From Crambe crambe (lineage: Eukaryota; Porifera; Demospongiae; Poecilosclerida; Crambeidae): DNA of 64,000 nucleotides. The stretch covers positions 3,224,001-3,288,000 of the forward strand of contig OZ004595.1 in NCBI GenBank assembly GCA_963924555.1. Reading direction: 5' to 3'. The notes under the pieces are model-generated. The model had not been told where the DNA came from, searched no databases, and saw nothing but the letters and a program-made list of their open reading frames with translations. Both the position numbers and the translations under genes were made by a program. Below are positions 1-13,600 of this stretch, piece after piece. Positions within the stretch are counted from its first letter, which is position 1, and every line of letters starts with the position of its first letter.

Positions 1-40
1 ATTGTTAGCTATAATGAAACCATGAAATGTAGCACCCCAG

Positions 41-1124
41 TCTTCCTACTCCCCTGGATTTGACATCAAAAAATAATTTTTATTTAGCCCAAAGAAGAAA
101 AGCAGTATCTCGATGGGTAAAGCAAAGCAAGACCTTGGAAATTTTTGTAATTGGTAAACTGGGTACTGGAAAGTCATCACTGATCAATTCTCTACTGAAC
201 AGAGAAGTCACCCAAGAAGGATATGCCGAGGAAGGATATAGTTTGTATGGAGTAACAAAAAGCACAAACTCTTACGGTGACAATATCAAGAAGCATATAC
301 GACTTCCAGAGTTTAGACTCACAATACACAATATTCATGTCACATTGTGGGACACACCAGGTCTACAAGATCCCTGCACAGACAAAAGTAAGATACTTGA
401 AGATATCAAGGCTAATGTTGGTGATAATGCTGATCTGTACGTGTACTGCACTCAAATGACACAGACAAGGGCTGAACAAGGAGATATCGATGCCATTGCT
501 GACCTTACTGAAGCCTTGGGCAAGGATTTTTGGAAGCGTGCCATCTTTGCAATGACCTTTGCTAATCAAGTGACAAAGCCCCCTAACTACTCCAAGACTA
601 AAGAAGAATATTTCGAGGAGAGGTTGAAGGAGTGGTCTGATTTTCTCCGTGGTCAAGTTCAAGGGGCTGGAGTGGAATGTAGACATGCTAAGTCAATTCC
701 AGTAATTCCAGTAAGTTATCGTGATTTACCACTCCCAACTGGTGGTAACTGGTTCACTGAATTTTGGCGCACATGCATTGCAACAATGAAGTTTGTGTCG
801 ATTCCTGCTTTCCTCACTGTCAACCAAGAATGGCTTGATCGTGATACTGACCAAGTTTTAGCAGCTAGAGTCATCAGCGAACGTCTAAAGACCATCGGTG
901 ATCAAATAGAGGAAAGTCTTGTGAAGGATTTGTCTGGAATTACTGAAGAAGATTTCATTCTGTACTTGAGAGATGCAATTCTAACCTCAACCAATGGGGA
1001 TGATGAATTGAGAGATACCCCTGCTGAAGCTTCACCGAGTTATTTGAAGCCATTGACTTATGCTATGTTGCTAGTGGGAATTTGTTTTATGATTGGCTTA
1101 CTACTACAGCGTTCAAGGCATTAA
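41..1124 (+). CDS. P-loop GTPase with C-terminal membrane anchor, 3' exon (5' partial)
   Basis: The exon is open from an AG acceptor at 39-40 and ends at a TAA at 1122-1124. No ATG lies near its beginning, so the N-terminus must be on an exon outside the window. The protein has a Walker A/G1 motif (GKLGTGKSSLINSLL) and a G3 motif (DTPGLQD), with a basic region ahead of G1. The last ~20 residues are a hydrophobic helix (YAMLLVGICFMIGLLL) followed by RSRH, as in tail-anchored proteins. This layout recalls AIG1/IMAP/Toc34-type septin-like GTPases, which act on the cytosolic face of organelle membranes. The assignment rests on the G motifs and the anchor; the exact subfamily is not clear. No frameshift is visible. 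Confidence 0.8.
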
Positions 1125-2126
1125 TATCTGGAACAGGATCAAAACACGGTTTAGAATTAATGGCAGGCATAGCCCTTTCTGTAAGCTGGCTTAGCTTATT
1201 TTCTATTCTTCTTTTTTTTTTTCATTGTTGTTCATGATTAAGATTTTCATCCTTTCATTTAGTTAGGTGAAGTATTGTATGTGGGGTGGCATAATGTGGA
1301 TTGAAAGCAGTATAAATTATAAATACTTAATTCCTACTATACACATACATGTATACTAATACAGCAATAGCTACCAACTCGCATGAAAAGTGATGACCCA
1401 TCATTATATAGCTAATAGCTAACTAGCTACTGGCGACCATATCAAAATGTTTGTGTTAATTATGAAGTAGCCAGCTAGATTTAATCCAATCTGCACTGAA
1501 AAGCTTGAGTAATAGCAGTTTAGGAACCTTGTAAATTCACCAGAATGTGAGTGGTTCCTGAATGCCCCCCAGTGGGTCATTAATGGAGATTTGTACAACA
1601 TTAGCTACTGTCATCAATAAATGATCAATTGGATGCTTAAGTTGACTCACGCAAAACAACACACACAAGTTTCAGTCCCACTCCTGACCCATAGCTAGCT
1701 CCACTTCTGCAGATAGAGCCCAGTGGCATCTCAGCTTATGTGTGGAGGAAGGCCATTATACATAGCAGAACTTCTAAACTATATCTACTACCAATGGAGA
1801 AAAGTGTCTGGGGGGGGGGGGGGGGGGAGGGGGGGAGGGGGAGGGGTCAGTAGATACTGCATCCCCTACTCGGTGATTCTTTGTCTAAGAAGCCAGAGAG
1901 TATGCTATGAACAGCAGAATACAGGCCAGGCCAGGCAAAAGCTACTGTACTGTGGCATTTTCAAGCATGCCAACCCTTTATTGACTTCAAATGAGTAGTA
2001 ACTTGTTAGCTATCATTTATTTAACATAATAATTATGTAGGGGGCGGGGCATATTTCTCTGCCAAAAAAAAAAAAAAACCCCCACTGGCACTGTTGCATC
2101 ATCCTACAGTTCTGAGAAAGATACAA
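1125..2126. other. intergenic and 3' UTR sequence
   Basis: No coding exon is recognised. It holds the GTPase 3' UTR, a G18 tract at 1810-1827, one copy of a dispersed repeat (1625-1880) and an A14 tract near 2065. Confidence 0.5.
1625..1880 (+). repeat. dispersed repeat, copy A
   Basis: It shares a long diverged stretch with 3203-3440 in the same orientation. Both begin GGATGCTTAAGTTG and contain CCTGACCCATA and TGTGTGGA(A)GGCCAT in the same order. It contains no recognisable coding sequence. Confidence 0.6.
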
Positions 2127-2500
2127 ATGCGGGGTATTTTAGTCTTTCTGCTCACCTATTTAGCTGGTAAGTTGCTAGATAGTAGTATTTAAATGGCTAG
2201 CAATTAGCTGTTGTTTTGCCTGGCTATGCAGGGAGTGACTTTTTTACTCCCGGATCAGTGTCTGGAACAGTTCTGGCCAACATTGCTGATAAACAAAAAT
2301 ATTCTGTTTCAATCGTCACTGATCCCAATCAGAAACTTTTCAATGTTTCGCAGACAGTTAGATTTTCGTGTGTGGTAAATCCTAAAGCACCTGATTCTGT
2401 GACCTATAAATGGTTTAGTAAACAAAGTGGACTATATTGGCCAGGGACTACCTATTTAATACAGAACATAAGTGTTACATTTAATCTTAAAGCTCGATAA
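2127..2500 (+). CDS. small secreted protein: signal peptide plus partial Ig-like domain
   Basis: Exon 1 (2127-2166) encodes MRGILVFLLTYLAG, a typical signal peptide, and ends in a GTAAGT donor in phase 1. Exon 2 (2232-2500) follows a TATGCAG acceptor and continues in frame to TAA, giving 102 residues. The mature part has the first half of an Ig fold: a Cys in VRFSCVV and the core Trp in TYKWFS. It stops before the second Cys (Y-x-C) normally found about 60 residues later. It may be a truncated relative of the large Ig/FN3 receptor on the opposite strand, whose exons also use phase-1 boundaries, or a fragment with undetected further exons. A possible alternative donor (GTAAAC) follows the Trp. 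Confidence 0.5.
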
Positions 2501-4510
2501 CAGATCTAGAGCTAAGTCTAGAAAGTCGAGTCATGTAATTACAACATTCATGGTTTTAATTTTTGTGTTCAGCTTATTAGCAGTACAGACCTTAGTGTAA
2601 CATTAGTTAAACATGTGACCTTGTTTTTGTTTGTTTGTTTATTGTTGTTGTTTTTTGTTGTTGTTTTTCCCTATAATAGCTATACCATTATTGTCATCAG
2701 AGTTAATAATGGCCTCGCTGACTTAAGAGGGGTTAGTTTATGTGGAAATTGACACAGCTAAATTTCAAGATTCTAAGTGTTGTGCACTGGAAAATACAAA
2801 ATAGAACCTCCCTCAAGTGGGTTGTTATTTTGCTGGTGATTAAGGGATAGTTCACCTGCTGTTTCAAGCAGTTCTGGTATTTTCCATTCTAGATTCAACT
2901 GATGGTATATAAGAACAAAGAAAAGGGAAGGAAATCAGGAAATCATAGAGATAGATAATTAGCTAGCTATAATAGTTGATTATATTATTTTTACTTTGTT
3001 TTTTGTTGTTGTTGTTGTTGTTGTTGTTGTTGCTCATAGCCTGTTATAAAAGTGATTGATATAAATGGAAGTTTGTCTACATAGTCATTGCAATAGCTAG
3101 TGTGTTATAATATGAGATTAAATGTTGATGGGACAATTTCTACATAGAATCTACTGAGCACATTTCAGACATGTTTTTTATTTTAAGCTAAGCCAGATTG
3201 GATGCTTAAGTTGGCTCACTAGCTAACACAACTTTCAGTCCCATTAATCTCCTGACCCATATAGCTAGTTCCCACTCCCAGAGAGGGCAGAACCACTTCC
3301 ACAGATGGAGCCTGGTGACATCAATGCTTGTGTGGAAGGCCATACACAGCAGCTAACTTCTAAAACATGTGTAACACAATAATGCCAATGGAAAAAGGAA
3401 GAATCCAGGGGGTGAATCAGCATTACTGCATTACTTTTTATCATTAATAATTGTAAGACTTCATTTCCCATACCAGCATGAAATTAAAAGTAGTCTGTGA
3501 TTATATATTATCTTTTCCATGTATAGCTAGTCAATTCAGTTCTATGGTTTTGCTATAAGAGATAGTACCTTAATTATCTTGATACCTCTGGTAGCTAGCT
3601 AATTTATTTCTGGGGTGTCTGGATAAGCAAAATGGGTCTGGATATGTGAGAATGATAATTCATATGAGCCAAAAAAGGGCAGAAGGGATGCCAATTATAG
3701 GTGTGATTTTTTGGGTGGACTAGGTAAAATTGTTTTAATGGCAACCACTTCATTTAGCTAGCTAATTATGGATCTTTTGGTAAATCTCTTTGGCATGCAG
3801 TGTTCCTTCTATGTTAGCTGCAGTCTTTGTTGAGGTTTCCAAGTTACCATGCTTGCTTTACCCCAAATAAATTTAAAAATAGAGTCAATTTTCACTCATC
3901 CTCCATTATAGCACAGTACCTATATAGCCTATACATTTGCACAATACAGATTTGATTTAGCTAACTTTACTGGTGATAACAAAGTTCCTCCCTATGTTTG
4001 ACATCTCTTTGACCCCTCAATATTAAAATTTACAAGAAACTCTATGTTATGGCTACAATACCAGCCAGTTCCTATAACTAACACCAGCATGATTAGCTAT
4101 TATACTACTGCTAAAAAAGAGCTGCTAGCTGACACTTGCATCCTACCTGTCAGCTAATAATCATGAATTTAAGAGGCCTATAATGTACTAACAACTTGTT
4201 TCGTGCAATTTGCATGGCTCTAGGTGCTTAATGGCATATATATTATAGCCTATACATAATTATTGCAAGTGAATATCTACAGTAGCTATGACTAAATCAA
4301 GATGAACATGAAGTATGAGATCATGGAGGATGTGAACAGCTGTGTTATGAGTGGCTATAATTCTGGACACACTGCAATGGCATAGCTAGTATGATTTTGC
4401 TTTGATGAATGTGTTATGATTGTGACTGCCAAGGTGAACTCTGATTAGCTATAGCTAGCTAGCTATATAGATACAAAAAAATAAATGAATAAAAAAAATG
4501 AATATTCTTG
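2501..4510. other. intergenic region
   Basis: No coding exon is recognised. It contains a (TTG)n microsatellite at 3001-3033, the second copy of a dispersed repeat (3203-3440) and AT-rich sequence. The two flanking genes converge here. Confidence 0.5.
3203..3440 (+). repeat. dispersed repeat, copy B
   Basis: Diverged copy of 1625-1880 in direct orientation, with several small indels. The shared blocks run through GGATGCTTAAGTTG, TTTCAGTCCCA and CTTCCACAGATGGAGCC-like sequence. Confidence 0.6.
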
Positions 4511-7500
4511 TTATCCAGTTACATGATAAATATATGATTCAGTATCATACCCACTACTGTTCATATGAGAACACATACTGTCATGCTGATCAGTAGTGCA
4601 TACTTCTATACTTTCACAGTTTCCATCATTCAGATATTGAAAAATTGATTTCTCATCTTCATCAATACTAACACGGGGTTCAAATTCAGATATATAGATT
4701 TCCTGCATATAATCATTAGTATAGGTAATCACAAAAAAAAAAACTCTTCTTCTTTCTCAACTCTCTTGAGAACTTGTAGAATAGGTTCTCTATAAGATTT
4801 TAGGGCCATCCCTACATAACCTAGAAAAGCTCACATGTCTCACTTATATATCTAGGTCTCTCCAGGCATACATAATATTAATAATGTGTCCCAATTATAG
4901 TAGTGCCTGCACATGCATGCATGCTCAAATTGTAATGTATGCAATAGACCAGCTTGATTACTTTGTCTAGGTGGATTATAGGCACTATAGGCTTATCTTA
5001 GTGGTAACTTTTTGCCTCATTCTAACATACAAGAACTCACATTTGAATCACTTTCTTTAAAGACATCTGCAATGTTTTTATGCAACATCTAAATAAAAAA
5101 TAATTTTTTTAAAAGTTATCTGGCTAGAAATTTTAAAGCATAATCAGCATAATCATGTATCTATTATCCCATGAAGGATCACATAACTAACAATGTTTTG
5201 CTACATATCATGCAGGAAACCTTAGAATGCAATAAACTGAGGCCTTGAATGGAACCAATTAAGTATCATAAATGCCTTAGCTAAACAGTGAGAGCAGAGG
5301 GTACAAAGCTTGTGTCATGAGTTGGAACTAGCTAGCTATAGGCAGCAAGAGTGTAACTAGAATGACAGAGAGACTGAAATGCAAGACAAAATTAATCAGA
5401 GCAATTCGATACAGCAAAACCACAAACAGATGACAGATGGTTTTATACAATGTCATACTGTACGGTTCAGTTAACATTTTTGCATAGAGAGCCTACAAGA
5501 AAGCCTTGAACAGCAAGACAGGAGGTAATAAGTTAATGGTCATCTGAGAAAGCAGCAAGAGATCCAACAAATTCATGAACAGCAAGACCAAAGGTTACAT
5601 ATCACTACAAGCAAACAAGCTATAGAACTAGTTATGTAGTGCAGTATATTTATGACTTTAGTTAGCTATGACTGGCTTTTTACATGTAGTTTAGATCTCC
5701 CATCAGTTCAGTGGAAGGTGTCAGCTACCCAAATGATTATATTATATGCCGAGGCATCAAAAAATATACATGTTATAGTTATTTAGCTCTAAATTTACCC
5801 CAAAAGTAATAATTATTCTCACATTTTTTCCGTTAGTGTCAATTTTGTGTCTCACACACAACAGGATTGCAATTATTAGACTCATCGTAGTGATTAAAAT
5901 TACCACCATCACAATTATTAATACCATCAATACTTGATTAAACATTGCTGACTTATCCATAATATGACCTATGTGGAGAAAAAATTAGCTATCACAGTAG
6001 AAATAACAATAGCAATATAAACATGTTTTACACAATAATAATAATATTATTATTATATATATCCCACCTAATACATTTACTCCCATAGAGAAAAGTGCTC
6101 TTACTGTCATAAATTCCCTCCCTTAGGGTAAAGTGCGTTATGACTCATAAACGCACTGTTCCCCAGGCTATGAATAACAACAGTTTTAGGTTTTCTGAAG
6201 CTGACTGTTGGAAGAAGATGATAATGAAGATAATCTATGAGATAATGATCAGAACATTGTCATTACCTAGCTATTACTAAAGAGTTTATTTCTGTCTCTG
6301 TATTATGTTGGTAGTTTATAGCTGACTGTTGGAAGAAGATGATTATGAAGTTAACGATCAGTCTATAACATTGTTACTAAAGAATCTATTTCTGTCTCTG
6401 GGTAGTTTATAGCTGATTGTTGGAAAATGAAGAAGTCATCTGGTGCTGGGTCACAAGGAAACTTCTTTTTTTTTTTTTTTGCAATTTTCCACAAGAAGAA
6501 ATTATTTCTAAGGCCCATTGGTATTTGGCGTCATACCTTCTGCTAGCTTCGCTGTCAATGTCGCTAGCAAACACAAAACGTGGGTGGAGGAACTCGTTAA
6601 TAGCTGGATGTGGTGGGCATGGGAGGAGCCTCGTAGTTCGTAGTCTTGCTTGAGAGCACGAGGCTAGAGTTGGCGTCTGAACAACGGCACATCACAGGAC
6701 AGGGACAAGCCATGGCAGGAGTTTTCATTTTGTTTCGTAACTAAGGGGTAGCTACGCTCTAGCTACAGACCGACCAATGAAATCGTGCGCCCTGGGGATA
6801 TATAACAGTTAGAACACGGTAGTCCTGATGATTATGGCCAATAAACAACCTTATCCTCAGGCTGCGCCCTCGGATTCGGTTGTTTATTGGCCATAATCAC
6901 CAGACTACCGTGTTCTAACTATTACAAGGCTACCTTTACACTTACTTTGGTTTTACTAGAGAAAAAAATTAAACCAAATCTTAGAATTCTTCACAATCTA
7001 GAGGCACACTGTTGCAAGTAGATGCCATTGTGTTATTCACGTGAATCACATGCAATTCATATCATGCATGTGATATGCAATGACTCCTGAATGACCTTTA
7101 CAAAAGCACATACTTCCAGGTTAGCTTCTCTGTTTCTACTTGGTATGCAGTCTAACTATGAACAGCTTTGTCCTCAGGCTACACCCTCAGACTTGGACCA
7201 TTCACAGCCATGATTTCCTCAGCGCCATAGCTACTATACACACTGTAAGTGTTTACTGCATACCATTTTCTAGACATATTTTTGTTTTTAGTGTGTGTAT
7301 CAGGACAATTAAGTGCGCAGTACACACTCTCATTTTTACAGTGCATTATATAAGATCGATACCTCAACTAAAGTAATATGATAATTGAGAAAAGGGCAAA
7401 ATTTAACTACATTGGAAATGACTGTAATTCTAGGATAATCTCTGAAACTATATCCCCTTCCATGTGTATTATCAATACCTGATGTAGTGGCTTGTTCTGT

Positions 7501-10500
7501 AGTGGTAGAGGGAAAACCTACGAAAGATATCACATCAGTTCAGATACCTCAATTAAAATAGTTATATGTGAACGTACCTGTTAATCCTGAACGACCTGAA
7601 GAAGCAGATGAGTCTAATTACAAGAGAAAAGAGCATAATACAGATTCTTTGGAAATGACTGTAATCTAGGATTTATATCTCTGAAACTATTATTATGTAC
7701 CCTGACCCTTCCATGCATTAGAATACCTGATTTAGTGGTTGGTTCGAATTCTGGAGTAGTAGAGGGAAAATCTATAAAGGACATCGACGTATCATGTACA
7801 GACACTAATACTTCCCTTTCCATACCTGGTTCAATGGTTGGTTCTGGAGTAGTAGAGGGAAAATCTACAAAGGACATCAACATATCATGTACAGACACTA
7901 TATAATACTTCCCCTTCCATACCTGGTTCAGTGGCTGGTTCTGGAGTAGTAGAGGGAAAATCTACAAAGATATCCCCTTCCATACCTGGTTCAGTGGTTG
8001 GTTCTGGAGTAGTAGAGGGAAAATCTACAAAGGACATCAACATAATATCATGTACATAGAGTAATAGCAAGTATGTACTAGCACACTTTATTTCTGTCAC
8101 TTGGACCAGGCACAGGTCAAAAGGTCAGCCTGGGCTGGCAATCAAAAGTTGTTGCTACTAATTCATGTCAATGATATATTGCACATGAGAATTATCAAAA
8201 TAAAGTACTGTGCCCTGTAGTGTCTTGTTTTTCATCGAAATAAGTAGAAAAGATAGTTAGCTGGTAAATTTGGAGTGGATTTATCACAAAACTCTGATGC
8301 AACTGGTGACTATGTCTGTACAGTCAGTAATGGCCAAGCAACAGCCAACTCAGCTGCTTGTCTCAATAAATTATAACAAACCAACTTAGGTGCTTGCCAT
8401 AAATTTAGACTCATCTATACTCACAATAAACTTTGTTCTCCACACCCAAAGCACATTGGAACTGTAACTCGTATATAACAGAGCTTCCAGATGAGTTTGC
8501 AATAAAAGAACATAGACTGTTATTAAGTATACTCTCCTCAATAGTGAATTTAGGAAGTGATGTAGACCATGTAAAGTTGATGCGATGCTAGATAGTAAAT
8601 AATTATAGGATAATACACAATTATTGTTGTACATATTTAATAACTCACCACTTCGAGAGAATCATAACATATGCAGTGTCCATCAATTAATACAGTACCA
8701 TTTGGGGTATCAAATGAAAGCAGATCAAAAAAATTTGCTGAAGAAAAAGCCTCAGTGCACGAAACATTAACTAAGGGAGTTTCTTCACGAAAGAAGAATA
8801 ACATAATAAATTCAAAATTAGGTTAGCTACCTAGGAATCTTAGAGCTGCAATGATATACTAGTCTGATGTGTACCTTCAAAGTACATAAAGGAAATGAGG
8901 AACACTATTAGCTATACAAGAAGGAATAATGTCCCCTGGACAAGTAAATACTGCTGTATTAAACTTACTGTTATAAGGATCACAGATATGTGGTGGGATA
9001 TTAAGTATTGATGATTGGTAACCATTGAAAGAATAGTTCCCTCCGAATATACATAAAGAATTTGCAAATTTTTTGTCCACGGAGAGAGACACTGAATTAC
9101 TCAAATTCGATGAAGATGTATTGGCACACTGCAATGAATATTATCACAATTACACATAATCACAATAAGGAGTGGCTTTGGGGGCTAAAGCCCCCCCCCC
9201 CCCCCCCCACATTTTAGCTGAAAATTTTATTTAAAATTGTCCATGCATTCTAGCTACTACAGTAACTTTGAATTCATTAACATTCTACATATCTTAATGA
9301 ATTGCTCTAGAAGGTGGGAGGAGGCACATCCAGCTGCAGCCATATTGGCACGCATACTTGCCCTCCCACCCTATTAAAGGTTATCTACACCCCTGTAACT
9401 CTGAAACTGAACAGAAAGTCATAAGGGCAAAAAAGTGATTTACATACCTATGCAAGCTTTGTGAGACGAGCATGCATGCTTAATGTAACCAAGGTCATCA
9501 TGCAAAATGTAGAGTCTTAGTGTGCATAGGGCTTTGTTGCACCGCACCTCAATAATTGTAGAGATCAATATGAAATACAAACTATTGTATATGATTACAA
9601 TGCACATATGCATATATCTTTAATTACTGTATAGAAAATCCTAACTGTGCTTCTTATGAGTTTGTACTTGATTGATATTCATGCATAATTGTATTAAAAT
9701 TTGTTATGCAGTCTGAAACAACTTACATTGGTCATATTTTTGCCTTGTAAACATAAACAGGTTATGTTTCGGTGAAAGATTTCCAAAAAAGTTAAAGAAG
9801 TATCTGGTGTGAATGGAATAGCTGGACTTTTCCATTTTAGTGTTCCAGACTCGTTATTTGGACAGGTAACTTCTAAACCTTGTACATTACTTGGCACTGC
9901 ATAAATACAACAATAATCACACACACATCATGTGACACAACATACAGATACACACTTTTAAAATGTAATCAACTCACACAACCGCCTGCGAATAGTATTT
10001 AGAATCGTGCACCGAGCTGCCACATTCTTCGTATGATTACTATTCAAAGACACATTGAAATCTATATTTGACTCCTCTTGTTCCAGATTAATTTCAAATG
10101 AGGTATCGTTGGTTAAGTTTGATGATAATTTATTTCCAAAGTAAGACATAATATGATAATAATTATTTTGCAATTTGGTATTGATGAGATTTGGAGGACT
10201 CCAACGCAAAACTATTTTTGGATTGGACGGAATCGAAAATTGATCCTCAGCATAACACACAAAATTTTCAGGTGGATTTGCAAAGCCTATAATAGAGTAG
10301 CAATGTAATAGTAATCTACAAACGAAAGTGTTGCACAATTTCAATTCACATAAAACAACTGTGATTCATGTTGACACAAAACCAGCTGAAACTACCTTCT
10401 CATCAATCTAGCCAAATAAAAAAGGTTGGCAGTATAACCTAGAGAACTGCCTGCATGATACCACAAATAATTATATGCATTCTACGCATGCTGACAAATC

Positions 10501-10579
10501 TAATTAAATATCATCACATATTTCTGATCCCCAGAACTCAGGAATGAAAAGCAGCTATAATTTATGAGAAATGTCAGAG

Positions 10580-10644
<65 letters not shown>

Positions 10645-13600
10645 GTATGGGATACAACTCTTCTTATACTACAAAATATGTATGTATAAGTCAATTGAAG
10701 GTTATACATGCAGCATACCTATTTCCAGTAGTCTAGAAATGGAAGTGTCACTACCAACATGATTTTGAATGAAACATTGGTAAATACCAACTGAAGTAGA
10801 GTTTATAGGAACTTCATATTCCAAATATCCAGTGGAATTAGATGAACTAGTAATATTTACACCATTCCTATACCAAGTAAAAGCGATATTAGAACCTCCT
10901 AATACAGGACAGTCAAGATGAACAAATTTTGATGTAGTAAGATCTCTGATTCGCAATGCACTGGTCATCACAGGAACACCTAAAAAGGCAAAATAAAAGT
11001 TTCGCTGAGCAATTTGCTAAATCTATAGTTGTGACTGGCTCTGGAAAAACTGGGAAAACCTGGCTGAAACGTTAATTACCCCTCACGCGCATGCACAGCA
11101 TGGGGTAAAGCAATCGGTCGTGGTGTCAATAAATATGCCAAAAATTTTGAAAAACCCACCTAAACTCTGTAAATCGACGCTCACAGAAGATTTACCTCTC
11201 AAATATAGCTCCACAACAGTAGTCCAACTTGGCAAACCGCCTTCATTGCAAGTTCTAATTAAACATAATGTAATTCACTCCGTACCTACTACAAAATTTA
11301 TACGGCATGCATTGAATAGATCAGTTGCATGAAATAGATCAGTTATGCTAAATTTTGGACAAAATATATTTTTAGTGCGGAAACAGAAACTATGATCTTT
11401 CAACTAAAGCACTGGCTAAGTTTTTAGAGTGTAAAAAGGCTTCAACTCAAGTGCTGAATTTAATGAAAAGCACTAAAGTGTTAACCCTCAGTTAGTTGAC
11501 AAGAAGCATACGCACATACGCTCCACATTCTCATTTTGAATACCCAACAATCATCAGTGCCTGCATGTGCATGTAAAAATACTGCTTGGAGATGGCCTAG
11601 CATGCAGATAAGACATGTAGTAGCTAGCAAATGGCTATAAAAGCATGCATTTATTAGACTACTGCACCATGAGTAGGTAATGGTCGACAAATATACAATA
11701 GTGAGTGCGTGTGCGCATTATTATAGATAGAGTACGGGCTGCAAATCTTGCCATAGTCTTTATCCAAAGATCTGCTGCTCAACTGAAGAGTATCATCTAG
11801 ACATCATTAAGGCTGAAACTGAAGCATTGTAATCTCTAGCTATGTAGTCGATGTAACAGATACACACACACCAACTGAGTACTATAACCCTTACAAATGT
11901 GCTTAGGGTTAACTAGTCACCCATAAAAATTTTGTGTGCAGAGATTCTAACAGTACAGACATAATAACAGAGTCAGTTTCAAAGTCATTGAGAATTAGGT
12001 GCTAGAATTATTCTATTCATAGGACTAGATTTTCCCAGAACTGGTCCAATTATATCCACATTGTAATAATAATTTAAAATTTTGAGAAGAGGGACCACTT
12101 AATGCAAGAAAATACATGCATTTAAAGTTAGCCTTAGGTTCAAATACACAGTGTCTATTGACAGTATCATCAGCTAGCCACCATAATAATGATTATTGCC
12201 ACCAACGTGATGACTCAGCTAGCCACAGTGAAATTGATGTACCAGAAGCTGCATTGATGAGACAGTGAAGTTGAGATCGGATTTGAGCAGATGCCTCCTG
12301 CAGTGGTGATACAATGGGCATTCCTGAAGTATAGGGAGGGAACAGGAAGTAGCGGGTAGTTCCACTACTATGAGTCAGTTGGTAAGAAACTCAAGATTGA
12401 GCAGTGTAAGGCATTGAGTATATGCAATAGCCAAACTATTGAACAAATGAAATGGTGGTACACATACGTAATTACAGCACTTATAGAAGCAAGGAAGTAA
12501 CATGAGAAATGTCTGAAGGACATTCAGAACAAGATCCAGCCACCAAAGTAACATCAATGGAGATGACCAAAATTCCACTGTTCAGTTTCAATCAGGGTGG
12601 ATGTCTGATCAACTATAGGTATTTACGTATCGAAGTTTCCAGAGATTATTATTGTTGATTGATGGCACACGTTATAATTATTATGTGAACAGATTTGGAA
12701 TCCCCCTCTACTGCTTCATGATAGAGGATGACTTTGATGATGGTTGAAATGTCTTTTATGCAGCTACTGCTGAGGAAGATTCTATAATTCTTTGTGGTCT
12801 GTGGTTTATTGCAGCTCAGTGTGGTACTAATAACTCCATTTTGAATTTCTGCATGAAGTGGTCCCTTTTCTCAAATTGGTAAGTATAATATACTCAAAAT
12901 AGCTATTCACTTATGCAGACTTGCCCATCATTTTAAACCATTGTAGCTAACACGAAAATATTTTAATAACGAAATTTACCTTTTTACAGCTATATGGACA
13001 TTTTCCCACTTAGCAATGCAATATAGAGCTAATGTAGATAACATACTTTCAACTCTAACCCAAATGGTAGAAGAAAGGTATGCATAATTTCTTGTTGAAT
13101 TAACTTCACACTTATATGGAAATTTTCCAACTTCATTGATGTCACCTGGTTTACTCAAAACGCTGTAATATGCTTTGAAATCTGGGTAGAAAAAAACATA
13201 ATCAGTCAATGTGGGAATGTGCAAATTCAGTGTGCTAGCTATCATGTTACAGCTAAGTTCCAGGAATTGTGTACACTGTGTGTGTGATTCAATTATTTGT
13301 ACCATACAGTTAAGTATAATGCACTACTATGGCAGTATGGCATTACCTACTGATGCATGCATCCGCTTATAGCAACCAGGGACCCTTGAACTCATAAAGC
13401 AAAAGGGGGGAATGATCATGATACATATCCCAGCAACATAATTATGCATTAGCTATGAATGAATGATGTGTTAAGAAAGATTCTGAAACTACATACGTCA
13501 ACACTCCCATGACTATAATTCTATTTAGTATTCTATTCACCTTCCTGTATGAGAGTACCATTTTCTGCACTCCACACAATCGTGTACTCTGATACATTAA

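Noticed and set aside
6417-6653. 78-codon ORF, repeated at 23423-23647
   Set aside because: It lies inside the ~870 bp mobile element, is broken in the third copy and resembles no transposase.
6062-6926. Possible Helitron, because of a TC start after A and a terminal hairpin
   Set aside because: The 3' end is not CTRR and the hairpin is much longer than the short one expected before a Helitron terminus.
12240-12600. A stretch that looked like a transposase or coding remnant in the long receptor intron
   Set aside because: No frame stays open far enough on either strand and no family motif could be read.
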